DNA from: a virus
Virus record (IMG/VR): IMGVR_UViG_3300037492_000382
Coordinates: 1-29,890 of that record
Length of the DNA stretch: 29,890 bases
Reading direction: 5' to 3' (one strand)
The translations under genes were made by a program, and so were the position numbers. The notes under the pieces were generated by a model. That model worked only from the letters and a program-made list of their open reading frames with translations, did no database searches and was not told where the DNA came from. Of this stretch, positions 11,975 to 20,421 are shown piece after piece (positions within the stretch are counted from its first letter, which is position 1; each line of letters begins with the position of its first letter).

Positions 11975-14566
11975 TCAGCTTTCAGACGAAGCGGACGAGG
12001 ACGAAGCGGACGAGGAGGAGGAGGAGGACGAAGAAGAGGAGGACCCGGAGCCGCCGGACTTCCCGGCAGTGACGATCTCTTCCTCCCACGTGATCTGCGA
12101 GTCGCCCACGCCCTCAAAGTCGAGCAGCCCCTCGTTGATGACCATGTTCTCGATGCGGATGACGAAGGTGCCGGCGGCCGTCGTGACCGCGACCACGTCC
12201 CCGGGGTTGAGGAAGAGATACTTCCGAGAGCAGAAGAAGTGGTACCGGGCGCGCTCGATCCACGCCTGGGCGATCTTCCGCGTGGCGTAGGTCTCGGCCT
12301 CGCTGGCGAGCATGACCAATGGCAGGCTGAGCCCGACCTTCTCCAGCGATCGCGTCGACCAACTCGCCTTGCGAGCTAAGGCCGAGATGTACTCCTTCTG
12401 GCCGTCTAGGTAGCCCACCTCCACCATCGCCGGCATGGCCTCCGCGTTCTCATAGGAGGTGACGAGGTCCTGCGGGCGTTCGGAGTCGGACGGGTGCGCG
12501 GCCAGGTCTCCGATCGGGATGTCAGTCCAGGCGATCCCGTCGCGGAAGAGGAAGAAGATCTTCCCGTCCACCTCGACACCGTCGAAGCCGTACGCCTCGC
12601 AGAGAGGAGAGAGAGCTCCCCGCGCCTGCATCCGGTTCTCCAGCAAGTAGCCCCGGAGGACGTCGGCCTCTGCGCTCGCGAGGTCGGTCACGTCGATCTG
12701 TCCCGCGGTTAGGCCGGCGCGCAGGCAGATGTCCGTCACGCAGGCGGAGAGGGTCGTCTCCACGGGTTCGGACTGCGAGGTCGCGATGGCGTAGGAGTAA
12801 TGACCTCCCGCGGCGATGAGCGTCCAGTAGTATCCGGAGGGTGGAGATGGGATCGTGGTCTCTCCATCCGTGTTCCTTCCCCAACCGACTACGGTGCCGT
12901 CGAACTTGATCGCCAAGCAGTGAAAGGATCCACAACAAATTCCGCAGAAGTCCGAGGTCCCAGGGACGTTCGAGACCTGTCCATAGCCGTCATAGCCCCA
13001 GGCCGACAGCGATCCGTCCGTCTTCAACCCTACGCCATGCCCGTCTCCGCAGGCGATGTCCTCGAAGTATCCGCCTGGTATTCCAGACACTTGTCCGTAG
13101 GCGTTACTCCCCCACGCCTGCAAGCCGGATGCGGCGGAGATCCCGAGACTCCACCAGTAACCACCGGCGACGCGAATGAAGTCAGTGTAAGCAGGAACGG
13201 TACACTGACCATAGGTATTGTCTCCCCACGCAAGGAGCGTCCCATCGGACTTCAGACCGAGAGAGTGAAGATGCCCACAGGCAATCGCTACGAAGTCTGA
13301 GTTCGGAGAAGGAATCGTGCATTGTCCGCTGGTGTTGAGGCCCCACGCCACCAGCGTACCGTCAGCCTTGAGCCCGAGGCTGTGCGACCCTCCCGCAGCC
13401 ACCGCGATGAATCCACCGTTGGGATTCGGAACGTCGCACTCTCCAGAGGCGTTGCCCCCGTGAGTCAAGATCGAGCCGTCGGACTTCAGGCCGAGAACGT
13501 GGTTGTCTGAAGAGGAGCACCGAATGAAGTCGTCTCCTTCACCACCGAAGATCCCGTCGCCTGAAAGGCCCCAGTTATGCAACTCTCCGCCCGCCAGCAC
13601 CGGGGCCACCGATGACACCTCGAAGCTGAACGTCGGGATGGAGTTGTTCGTGAGGTGCAGCGGGAAGTTCTTGAAGACGATGTAGGCCAGGTCGCGGTAG
13701 GCCGGCGTGATGGCGGCGTCCGCAGAATTATAGTCAGGCTCAAACAACACCCACTCGCGTTCGCCGTTGTGCTTATAGACGCAGTGATCATCCTGATTGT
13801 AGATCATCTGGCCCTTCTGAGGTTTACCGGATCGATCGGATGTGTCCGTAGGAGCTCCGCCGAAGACCCAAGTCATCCTGTCGTTGAACCGGCCCCACTC
13901 GGCTATGTATCCCTTGTGGCGAGACCATTGCCCAGTAGCGTTGGGACTCAAGGCGTGTATATCCCCGACGCTAGGATTCCCTGGCGCGGACGTCCGGCCC
14001 ACGTCTAGCACCTGCAAGAGACCCACATTGCTCGACTCTCCCAAGATCGAAGGGTCTTGTACTTGAGTGGGAGTCCCAAGGTGAACGGTGAACTGCACCT
14101 GAGAGGCGAGCTCCGCCGCGGGTTCCGTCAGTGGTTCGCGCGAGCCCATCCCCCGCGTATCAACGAAGCACAACTCGTTGGCCCAGATCCTCGTGATCCC
14201 CCCGATAGGTCCGCGGCAGATTCCGATGGCGAACGTGCAGAGGACAGGATCGAGTCCGGCGTTCTTGGTGATCTTGCCCATCCAGATCATGTTGCCGGCG
14301 AACTTTGCCGTGCCGTAGATCGAAGGGATGACGACGCCCCAAGCGCCCGTCTGCGTTCCTAGGTCAAACGATTGCGGGCCTTCAAGTCGGTTCGCCGGCT
14401 TTCCCTTCCAGGCGTCGATCACCATGCCGACCATAGAGACGGCCCCGGAGATCGCCTGCGCCCCGGCGAAGCCCTGCGCTGCCCCTCCGAAGGATCCGGG
14501 CTTGAAGGTCTGAGCCGAGGGTTGATGGAAGCCTCCACCGCCCGGAGTCGGATTACCGAATGGCAT
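11975..14566 (-). CDS. Tail-tip (GTA gp15-like) protein with an inserted RCC1-type seven-repeat propeller
   Basis: The 863-residue product is the large baseplate/tail-tip component. Residues 60-100 and 285-320 match the N-terminal tail domain of the GTA gp15-like family (LEGPQSFDLGTQTGAWGVVI and AYRDLAYIVFKNFPLHLTNN). Residues 600-830 continue that family (VETTLSACVTDICLRAGL; MQARGALSPLCEAYGFDGVE; NPGDVVAVT). Between them, about 325-597, are seven repeats of W-G-x-(N/D)-x-x-G type at 332, 369, 408, 447, 485, 523 and 562, spaced 37-39 residues, each followed by a G-x-x-H-(S/C)-(L/V)-(G/A)-(L/I)-K-x-D-G motif. That is an RCC1/BLIP-II-like propeller. No TIM-barrel segment is evident. The protein ends in a poly-Ser tail. 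It probably forms the central tip and may display the propeller for receptor binding. Confidence 0.85.
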   Translation of the reverse strand: MPFGNPTPGGGGFHQPSAQTFKPGSFGGAAQGFAGAQAISGAVSMVGMVIDAWKGKPANRLEGPQSFDLGTQTGAWGVVIPSIYGTAKFAGNMIWMGKITKNAGLDPVLCTFAIGICRGPIGGITRIWANELCFVDTRGMGSREPLTEPAAELASQVQFTVHLGTPTQVQDPSILGESSNVGLLQVLDVGRTSAPGNPSVGDIHALSPNATGQWSRHKGYIAEWGRFNDRMTWVFGGAPTDTSDRSGKPQKGQMIYNQDDHCVYKHNGEREWVLFEPDYNSADAAITPAYRDLAYIVFKNFPLHLTNNSIPTFSFEVSSVAPVLAGGELHNWGLSGDGIFGGEGDDFIRCSSSDNHVLGLKSDGSILTHGGNASGECDVPNPNGGFIAVAAGGSHSLGLKADGTLVAWGLNTSGQCTIPSPNSDFVAIACGHLHSLGLKSDGTLLAWGDNTYGQCTVPAYTDFIRVAGGYWWSLGISAASGLQAWGSNAYGQVSGIPGGYFEDIACGDGHGVGLKTDGSLSAWGYDGYGQVSNVPGTSDFCGICCGSFHCLAIKFDGTVVGWGRNTDGETTIPSPPSGYYWTLIAAGGHYSYAIATSQSEPVETTLSACVTDICLRAGLTAGQIDVTDLASAEADVLRGYLLENRMQARGALSPLCEAYGFDGVEVDGKIFFLFRDGIAWTDIPIGDLAAHPSDSERPQDLVTSYENAEAMPAMVEVGYLDGQKEYISALARKASWSTRSLEKVGLSLPLVMLASEAETYATRKIAQAWIERARYHFFCSRKYLFLNPGDVVAVTTAAGTFVIRIENMVINEGLLDFEGVGDSQITWEEEIVTAGKSGGSGSSSSSSSSSSSSASSSSASSES
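11984..12043 (-). repeat. TCN triplet tract coding a poly-Ser tail
   Basis: The last twenty-odd residues of the tail-tip protein are serine with occasional alanine (842-861), encoded by consecutive TCC/TCT/TCG codons on the minus strand. The tract is imperfect, so slippage is limited, but any triplet gain or loss would keep frame and stop. It may be a flexible surface tail or an O-glycosylation target. Confidence 0.7.
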
Positions 14567-14570
14567 GGCG

Positions 14571-15488
14571 TCAATGTCCCCAGGGAGTTCGACTCGTTGG
14601 ATTGTAGGCGATCGTGCTCATGGCCTCGGGCTCCGTCGGCACGAACGGCTCGCCCCGGAAGTTGATGGCGTTCGCAAAGCGATTGCGGCACATATTGATC
14701 GTCTTGTCGCAGCCGACGTCGATGTGGAAGGTGTCATCGACCTCGATCGGGAACGGCATCGGGCAGAGCAGCGTGAAGATCGTGTGGTCGAAGATGTCCA
14801 CGTCGACCGCCGACTTGATCTCCATCGTGAGCTGGTAATTCGCGCTTCCTACCTTCGTCCATATTAGCGTTCCGCCAGTGAGCTTGACGCCTTCCAGGTC
14901 GAGGATATGACTGGAGTTGAACCGCTGCGTCGCTCCTTCGAGTGCCGCACCGACGACTCCGGTCGTGTTGAATGCCGGCACGTTGAGGGCCACGCCACAC
15001 TGCGCGTCGCCCAGCTTGGCCCGGCAGGTCTCGGAGTAGGTGTCCCCGATCTCGACCTGTAGCTTCTGCGTGAGGCTGCGCATCTCGATCTGGCAGACGT
15101 GGTCGTTGAGGTCGAACCGGCCGACGCTCCATCCTTGCGCCAGGTAGACGACGCCCATCGAAGGATCTTCCCAGTTCACTAGAAACAGGTCCAGCGTGGC
15201 TACGTCCAACTGACCTGAACGCAAGCCGGCATCCGTGATCCCCAGGGCAGCGAAGAAGGAGGTGATCTCAAGGTTGTCCACGGAGAGCGTTAGGTTCTGG
15301 TTGATCGACGTCGCGCTCATCGCGAACAGAGGAGAATAGGTGATCCCGTCGACGATCAGGTCGCAGTCGTGGTCTGTGAATGCGATCGGGTCCTTCCCCA
15401 CCCCGTACGGCCAGATCACGCAGCAGGTCGCCAGGGTGGTGACCTCCTGCTCCATGTGCGACTGAAGTGCTACGGAGATCGTCCTCAT
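14571..15488 (-). CDS. Tail hub protein, DUF2163 / phage BR0599 type
   Basis: The 305-residue product matches the GTA gp13 family: an N-terminal DUF2163 domain (TCCVIWPYG, FTDHDCDLIVDGITYSP) and a C-terminal BR0599 domain ending GCDKTINMCRNRFANAINF then RGEPFVP. Cysteines C155, C164, C260 and C267 are placed like those that hold a metal or Fe-S centre in the hub of the Rhodobacter gene transfer agent; that assignment is from known structure, not seen here. It links the distal tail ring to the tip protein. Its start overlaps the end of the DUF2460 gene by 4 bases, and the tip gene begins 4 bases after its stop. Confidence 0.85.
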   Translation of the reverse strand: MRTISVALQSHMEQEVTTLATCCVIWPYGVGKDPIAFTDHDCDLIVDGITYSPLFAMSATSINQNLTLSVDNLEITSFFAALGITDAGLRSGQLDVATLDLFLVNWEDPSMGVVYLAQGWSVGRFDLNDHVCQIEMRSLTQKLQVEIGDTYSETCRAKLGDAQCGVALNVPAFNTTGVVGAALEGATQRFNSSHILDLEGVKLTGGTLIWTKVGSANYQLTMEIKSAVDVDIFDHTIFTLLCPMPFPIEVDDTFHIDVGCDKTINMCRNRFANAINFRGEPFVPTEPEAMSTIAYNPTSRTPWGH

Positions 15489-16087
15489 TCTCGCACCTGC
15501 ACCAGCGGGAGCGAGGCGCTGCCCGCCAGATAGTCGTCGATGCTCACCGAGTGGAAGTCGTCATCGAACCGCATCGGAACGTAGAACTCGAAGGTCGCGG
15601 TCAAGGCGTCGCCGGCAGCCGGAGCCGATGAAAAGTTGACGTTGCCCGTCGTGTAGGTGATCGTGATCCCAGCCAACTGCTCGACGCCGTTCTTGAAGAC
15701 ATGGACGGTTCCCAACTTCGGCCTGGTGATCCTCCGCGTGTAGGTGACCAGTCCGTCGGTGTAGGTCTTCGCGAGCTGGTAGTTATGCTGGCCCGCGACT
15801 CCGGTAGCGAAGCGGGAGAGCGTGGCGTCATAGTCCTTGGGGTTGCGGAATAGAAAGCCGCGCGCCCGCCCGCCGCGCCCGATGAAGAAGAGTTGCAGCG
15901 CGTCCAACTGGGTCTGGGATCGAACGCCGTAGCTGATGTCCCACCGCTCCCGGTAGAACTGCCAACGCTGGTTGCGCTGCTCGCTGCCGTCACCTCGCTC
16001 GATGATCTCCGTGGAGAACTCCGGTCCACCTTGACTTCCGTAGGCGATGTCCTCCGGGAAGACGATCTCGTCGACGACGAAGCTCAT
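15485..16087 (-). CDS. Distal tail protein, DUF2460 family (copy 2)
   Basis: The 200-residue product carries the DUF2460/GTA gp12 pattern: FPEDIAYGSQGGPEFSTEI at the N-terminus, RERWDISYGVRSQTQLDAL, FFIGRGGRARGFLFRNPKDY, a central VTYTRRITRP strand, and MRFDDDFHSVSIDDYLAGS near the end. Six copies of such a protein normally form the ring between tube and hub. It is a clear paralogue of the adjacent upstream gene, overlaps it by 4 bases, and likewise overlaps the hub gene. Confidence 0.88.
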   Translation of the reverse strand: MSFVVDEIVFPEDIAYGSQGGPEFSTEIIERGDGSEQRNQRWQFYRERWDISYGVRSQTQLDALQLFFIGRGGRARGFLFRNPKDYDATLSRFATGVAGQHNYQLAKTYTDGLVTYTRRITRPKLGTVHVFKNGVEQLAGITITYTTGNVNFSSAPAAGDALTATFEFYVPMRFDDDFHSVSIDDYLAGSASLPLVQVRE

Positions 16088-16689
16088 ACCAGCTCCCGGA
16101 TCGGGACCTGCGCGGAGCCGGCGAGGTAGTCCGCCAGCACCCGCGTGAGGTAGTCCGAGTCGAACCTGGCCTTGATCCAGAAGTCATAAGAGACCGCGAC
16201 GGCCACTCCGTTCCCCGGCGCGACGTCCAGCAGCAGGCTGTGCGTTGCCGGAAAGTACTCATAGCCGGCCCCGGCGACTCCCCCCACGAACACCTCCAGA
16301 CTAGCCTCCGAGATGAACAGGTTCGTGCGCGTCCTGGTGACGACTCCGGAGACGTAGGTCTTCGAGAGAGGGATCGTGAAGCTGCGATTGGCACCGTTGC
16401 CCGTTCCGATGCTCTGCTGCTCGTTGCGATGGTCCAGCGGATCCTCGAAGTAGAAGCCGGCTGCCATGCCCCGGCGGCAGGTGAAGAAGGTCATCAGCGC
16501 GTCCAGGTCGGCGTCGGTCTTCACTCCGTAGGCCACGTTCCAGCGGGCGCGATGGATCGGCTGGCGCATCGTACCCTGCACCTCGCCGCCGCCGAGCTCC
16601 ATCAGCTCAGTCTTGAACTCCGGTCCACCCGCGCTCCCGTAGGAGATGTCCGTCGGGAAGAGAATCGCGTCGAAGGAAGCGTAGGTCAT
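16084..16689 (-). CDS. Distal tail protein, DUF2460 family (copy 1)
   Basis: The 201-residue product has the same layout as its neighbour: FPTDISYGSAGGPEFKTEL, RARWNVAYGVKTDADLDAL, FFTCRRGMAAGFYFEDPLDH, TYVSGVVTRTRTN and ARFDSDYLTRVLADYLAGS. Length and motif order are conserved but most residues differ, so the duplication is old. One copy may form the ring and the other a second ring or adaptor. It overlaps the tape-measure gene by 4 bases. Confidence 0.88.
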   Translation of the reverse strand: MTYASFDAILFPTDISYGSAGGPEFKTELMELGGGEVQGTMRQPIHRARWNVAYGVKTDADLDALMTFFTCRRGMAAGFYFEDPLDHRNEQQSIGTGNGANRSFTIPLSKTYVSGVVTRTRTNLFISEASLEVFVGGVAGAGYEYFPATHSLLLDVAPGNGVAVAVSYDFWIKARFDSDYLTRVLADYLAGSAQVPIRELV

Positions 16690-19670
16690 GCCATGCTCCG
16701 CTGCCCGGCGCGCACCGCCAGAGCGATCCGGGCCGCGACCTGCGAAGAGGACGCCCGGAACGACTGGGCGTCCGGCGTCTGGATGTAGACGGTGACCGGC
16801 GCCGCGGCCTGGGTAGCCGCGTGCTGGCCCGTGCCGGTGAGGCGCTCCGTGAAGGCCGGGTCGCGGAACCGCGACAGCGGGATCACCGCCTCCGGGCCGG
16901 CCTCGCCGATGATGCTCCTGGTCGGGCGATTGAAGATGCCTCCCCTCGCTGACATGCGCTCGCCTTCATAGACGACCCCAAGGTCCACCCCGGTGTCCAT
17001 CGTGGCTTCGGCCGGCCCGCCGCCCTTCAGGAAGTCCACCAGCCAGCCGCCCATGCTCTTCGCTCCGCTCATCTTCTGCGCGGCCGCGTCCCCGAACGCC
17101 ACGATCAAGGAGCTCAGAAGACTGCCGAGCATGTCCAGCATCGTGCGATGGAAGTCTGCCCACTCGCCCTTGGCCGTCATGAAGAAGCCGACCATGATGT
17201 CGGAGATGTTCCGAAAGCCTCCGTCGGCGATGTCAACCCACTTCTGCACGGAGTCGCGGGTGCGCTGCTGCTCGTCGGCGAGCGCCTGCGCCCGCTGGTC
17301 CTTGTAGCGAGCCTCCGAAGCGTCCCACGCCTCGACCATCGCCCGGTGCCGGTCCGCCTGCCCCTTGCGCATCTCGTCGGTCTTGTAGCCGGGCTGCTCC
17401 TTGAGGAGGTCGTCGATCTTCTTGCGGGCGATCTTCGTGGTGAAGGCCACGTCCTGTCCGGCGGCGATTGCGGCCGCCGCCCACTGCCCGATCTTCGCCT
17501 CCTGGTCCATGTAGTACGCGGTCCAGACGTCGCTCATCTCCGCGGCCGTGAGGTCCTGCGACTTCAGGAGGTCCCGCAAGCCGGCGATCACGTCGTCGTG
17601 CGCCCGCTCCCGCGCCTTCTGCTCGTCGGCCAGGGCCTTCTTCGCGGCGTCGGCATCTTCCCCTCCCGCTCCGCCCTTGGGAAGGATCGTCGCCTTGCTG
17701 GTGTCGGTTCCCGAGAAGAAGAGGTGGAGCTGCTTCTTCATCTGTTCCAGGTGTCCCTTGCGCAGCGTGTCCTCGTCCTTGAGTGACAGGCCGAACTTGG
17801 TCCGTCCGTCCGCGATCTCCTGCGCCAGCATCTCGGCCCGGTTCTCGTCGTAGTCAGCCCAGATCTGGCGCTTCCTCTCGGCGAGCTTCTCGGTGGTCAT
17901 CCCCTCCTGATCTGCGTAGTACTTCGCCATCGCCTGGATCTCAGAGAAGTACTTTTCGTTGTCGATGCGGGCCACGTCGAGAAATTGACGCTGTCCCTTG
18001 AGGCCGTGCTCGAAGTCCCATTGCTGCTCCGGCGTGCGCCAGTTCTTCTTGTCCTCCTGTTCCTGGTCAATGCGTTCGATCGTCGCGTTGTAGTCCTCAT
18101 AGCCTTTGACCGCATCGCTCCAGGTCGTCGTGACCGAGGAGTCAAAGGCCGCTTTCGCGGCGGCGAGGTTCTTGGACTCCGGACTGTCACCCCCGAAGAA
18201 CTTTCCCTTGGCGATAGCTTTACCAGATGCCTCCATCCATGCCATGAAGTTCGAAGCGACCTTCTGCGCGTTGACGAACAGCATGACCACCTCTTTGGAG
18301 ACCCCGGCGATGAAGGCGCCGAATACCTGCAGAGACGACGAGAGGAACGAGACGATCTCGCTCGTCCGCATCTTCTGCTGTGTGACCATCTTGTCCCAGT
18401 CTGTCATCGGAGGGACGTGAAAGGCTTCAGCTATCGCCAATGACGTCGTCTTTGCTTCCTCATGAACCTCGATCAGCTTCTCAATCGTGAGACCCAATGC
18501 TTGCGCCGCGGCCGTTCCTACTGCGGCCAAGATCCCGGCGAACGTCGAGAAAGCTCCAATGACCTCGGTGATGATCTGCATGATCGCGGATAGGAACTTG
18601 ACGATGACCTCGCGGTTCTTGTCGATCCAGTTCCAGGTCCCTTCGAGCACCTCGATCAGCCGCTTTTGATAGCTCTCATAGACCGAGTCGCCCAGTGACT
18701 TCCACAGACCCTTGAGACGGCCGAAGGCGCTCTGGGCGGAGCTGGACATCTTGGCGGCCAGCACCGTCGTCTCTCCCCCGACGGTCTGGAGGGTGTCCGT
18801 CAGCGCCCGCACCTGTGCGGTGTTCTGGGCCAGGATCAGCGCGGCCCGGCCGGCCCGCTGGCCGAACATGTCCATGATGTCCGCGTTCGTGTAGCCCTGC
18901 TTGCCCATCTCTTCCAGCACGTCGATCAGGTCTCCGGAGGAGAACTTGAGCTTGATCGCCACCTCGTTCGCCCGCTGGATCGCCATCGCGAGCTGGGTTC
19001 CAGCCATCGAGCCCTTCACGCCGGAGTTGGAGAGAACGCCGAGCTGAGCGTTCAGCTCTTCGAAGGTGTAGCCGAACGCCTTTCCGATCGGGACGACGTA
19101 GGTGTAGGACTCGGCCAGGGTGTCGAGCGTGGAGTTCATGCGGGTGAAGGTGCCGACCATGACGTCGGCCATGCCGGCGAGGTCCTTCGTCTCCTTGCCC
19201 ATCCCCCGCATGGCGTTGACCGCGATGTCCGTCGACCTGGCGATCTCCATCTCGCCGATCTTCGCCAGGTTGAGCACGGTCGGCATCGCCTCGATCGCCT
19301 GGACCGCGGTGAAGCCTGCGGAGGCCAGGAAGTAGAACCCGCGGCCGATCTGGTTAGCCGACTGGGACGATCTCTCGCTAAAGGAGATGGCGGCCTCCTT
19401 GACCTTCTCCATCTCCTCCTGCGTCGAGCGGAACACCCCGCCCACGGTCTCCATCGTGTGGGCGAACGCCATACCGTCGCGGGTGAACTCCTTGAAGAGC
19501 TCGAAGACGCCGAAGCTGGCGGCTAGCCCGGCCATCGCCGGCAGGATGGCCGTCATCTCCTTCGCCAAGCCCTTCATCTCGTGCTTGGCGCCGGCCACGC
19601 CCTTCTCGAACCCTGAGGCGTCCAGGCCGAGCTTGGCCCGCAGGGTTCCGACGTCTACGCTTCCGGCCAT
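16686..19670 (-). CDS. Tail tape measure protein
   Basis: At 994 residues this is the longest protein in the window. It lies just after the chaperone pair, as tape measures do. The N-terminal third holds the conserved core (ISFSERSSQSANQIGRGFYF, VLNLAKIGEMEIARSTDIAV, GVLSNSGVKGSMAGTQLAMA). A hydrophobic helical segment at about 360-400 (IITEVIGAFSTFAGILAAVG) is the usual membrane-inserting region. The rest is long helical stretches rich in Lys/Glu/Gln and a Gly-rich C-terminus with GEAGPEAVIPLSRF. By the usual 0.15 nm per residue, a tail of about 150 nm would be expected (inference). The initiator ATG is 5 bases from the upstream stop. Confidence 0.92.
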   Translation of the reverse strand: MAGSVDVGTLRAKLGLDASGFEKGVAGAKHEMKGLAKEMTAILPAMAGLAASFGVFELFKEFTRDGMAFAHTMETVGGVFRSTQEEMEKVKEAAISFSERSSQSANQIGRGFYFLASAGFTAVQAIEAMPTVLNLAKIGEMEIARSTDIAVNAMRGMGKETKDLAGMADVMVGTFTRMNSTLDTLAESYTYVVPIGKAFGYTFEELNAQLGVLSNSGVKGSMAGTQLAMAIQRANEVAIKLKFSSGDLIDVLEEMGKQGYTNADIMDMFGQRAGRAALILAQNTAQVRALTDTLQTVGGETTVLAAKMSSSAQSAFGRLKGLWKSLGDSVYESYQKRLIEVLEGTWNWIDKNREVIVKFLSAIMQIITEVIGAFSTFAGILAAVGTAAAQALGLTIEKLIEVHEEAKTTSLAIAEAFHVPPMTDWDKMVTQQKMRTSEIVSFLSSSLQVFGAFIAGVSKEVVMLFVNAQKVASNFMAWMEASGKAIAKGKFFGGDSPESKNLAAAKAAFDSSVTTTWSDAVKGYEDYNATIERIDQEQEDKKNWRTPEQQWDFEHGLKGQRQFLDVARIDNEKYFSEIQAMAKYYADQEGMTTEKLAERKRQIWADYDENRAEMLAQEIADGRTKFGLSLKDEDTLRKGHLEQMKKQLHLFFSGTDTSKATILPKGGAGGEDADAAKKALADEQKARERAHDDVIAGLRDLLKSQDLTAAEMSDVWTAYYMDQEAKIGQWAAAAIAAGQDVAFTTKIARKKIDDLLKEQPGYKTDEMRKGQADRHRAMVEAWDASEARYKDQRAQALADEQQRTRDSVQKWVDIADGGFRNISDIMVGFFMTAKGEWADFHRTMLDMLGSLLSSLIVAFGDAAAQKMSGAKSMGGWLVDFLKGGGPAEATMDTGVDLGVVYEGERMSARGGIFNRPTRSIIGEAGPEAVIPLSRFRDPAFTERLTGTGQHAATQAAAPVTVYIQTPDAQSFRASSSQVAARIALAVRAGQRSMA

Positions 19671-19674
19671 GCCT

Positions 19675-20396
19675 TCACCCCCTCGCCGCCCGCTTCGCTT
19701 CCTGGGCCGCCCTGGCCTTCCCAGCCTCAGCCAGCGGCATGAAGAGGGCCTTCATCTCCGCGGGCGTCTGCTTGCGCTTCTTCACGATCCGCTTCTCCGG
19801 AGAGTCGGGCATGAAGTCCTCCGGCTTGAACGCGGGCGTGCCCTTCTTGCGGTTCATGTTCGCCCACAAGGAGGCAAGCACGCCGGTGCGCAGCCAGTCC
19901 AGTCGGTCCCCGAACGGCTCCACCTCCGCGTAGGCGATCCACTCCGCCAACTGCGCGGCGGTGAGCTCCCGCAGCAGGTGGTCGGGGTGCGCGAAGCCGA
20001 GAGCCAGAGCTAGGCGGAAGTGGAATCGGCGCTCTGGCCGCCGGAGGAGTTTCCCACTTCTGCTTCCACCGCCTCCCGGTCCATCTTGGACAGGCGCCGC
20101 CCGACGTCCAGGATCTTGTCCAGCGCCGACTCGCACTTGGTGCCGAGGGACTCCAGGTCCGCCGCCGAGAAGATCAGGTTGCCGTGCTCGTCAACGATGG
20201 ACTGCGAGGCGAAGAGCGCCCGGAAGCCGATCATGTTGCGCGGCTTTCCGTCCTCTCCTATCATCGCCTGCCCGATCCGCTCCTTGGCTGTCGCTCCGAT
20301 GCTGCGGACGAAGACGGTGCCACCCCACTCGGGGATCGGCACCTCTTCCATCTCGACGTCGTTGGCGGCGAGGATCTGCTCCCGTGTCAGGGCCAT
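19675..20396 (-). CDS. Tail assembly chaperone GT, -1 frameshift product
   Basis: Read by -1 slippage at 20049-20055, the product joins residues 1-116 of the G protein to 124 residues encoded in the next frame, about 240 in total. The T part reads LALALGFAHPDHLLRELTAA then QLAEWIAYAEVEPFG and a basic C-terminus (MPLAEAGKARAAQEAKRAAR), typical of T domains of long-tailed phages. T has no plausible start of its own. G and GT together coat the tape measure and recruit tube subunits, then leave the virion. The tape measure gene begins 4 bases beyond the stop. Confidence 0.82.
20010..20396 (-). CDS. Tail assembly chaperone G
   Basis: The unshifted frame yields 128 residues from ATG 20396, with GGGAGGAAGCGC upstream, ending at TAG 20010-20012. 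The protein starts MALTREQILAANDVEMEEVP, has a beta-rich middle (GGTVFVRSIGATAKERIGQA) and helical acidic C-terminal part (KCESALDKILDVGRRLSKMD). Position between tube and tape measure plus the frameshift signal identify it as the G chaperone. It acts only during tail assembly. Confidence 0.82.
   Translation of the reverse strand: MALTREQILAANDVEMEEVPIPEWGGTVFVRSIGATAKERIGQAMIGEDGKPRNMIGFRALFASQSIVDEHGNLIFSAADLESLGTKCESALDKILDVGRRLSKMDREAVEAEVGNSSGGQSADSTSA
20027..20055 (-). promoter_or_regulatory. Programmed -1 ribosomal frameshift signal
   Basis: On the minus strand, G-GGA-AAC (heptamer GGGAAAC, 20055-20049) fits the X-XXY-YYZ rule in the G frame. After a 5-base spacer (TCCTC), CGGCG (20043-20039) pairs with CGCCG (20031-20027) around a 7-base loop. 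The zero frame terminates soon after, and the -1 frame leads into the T domain. All elements of a classical signal are present. Confidence 0.88.
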
Positions 20397-20421
20397 GCGC
20401 TTCCTCCCGAGGCAGTGCCTC

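Noticed and set aside
19675-20136. T-frame read as an independent 153-residue gene
   Set aside because: The first 30 residues are shadow sequence opposite no start signal. The frameshift site explains expression.
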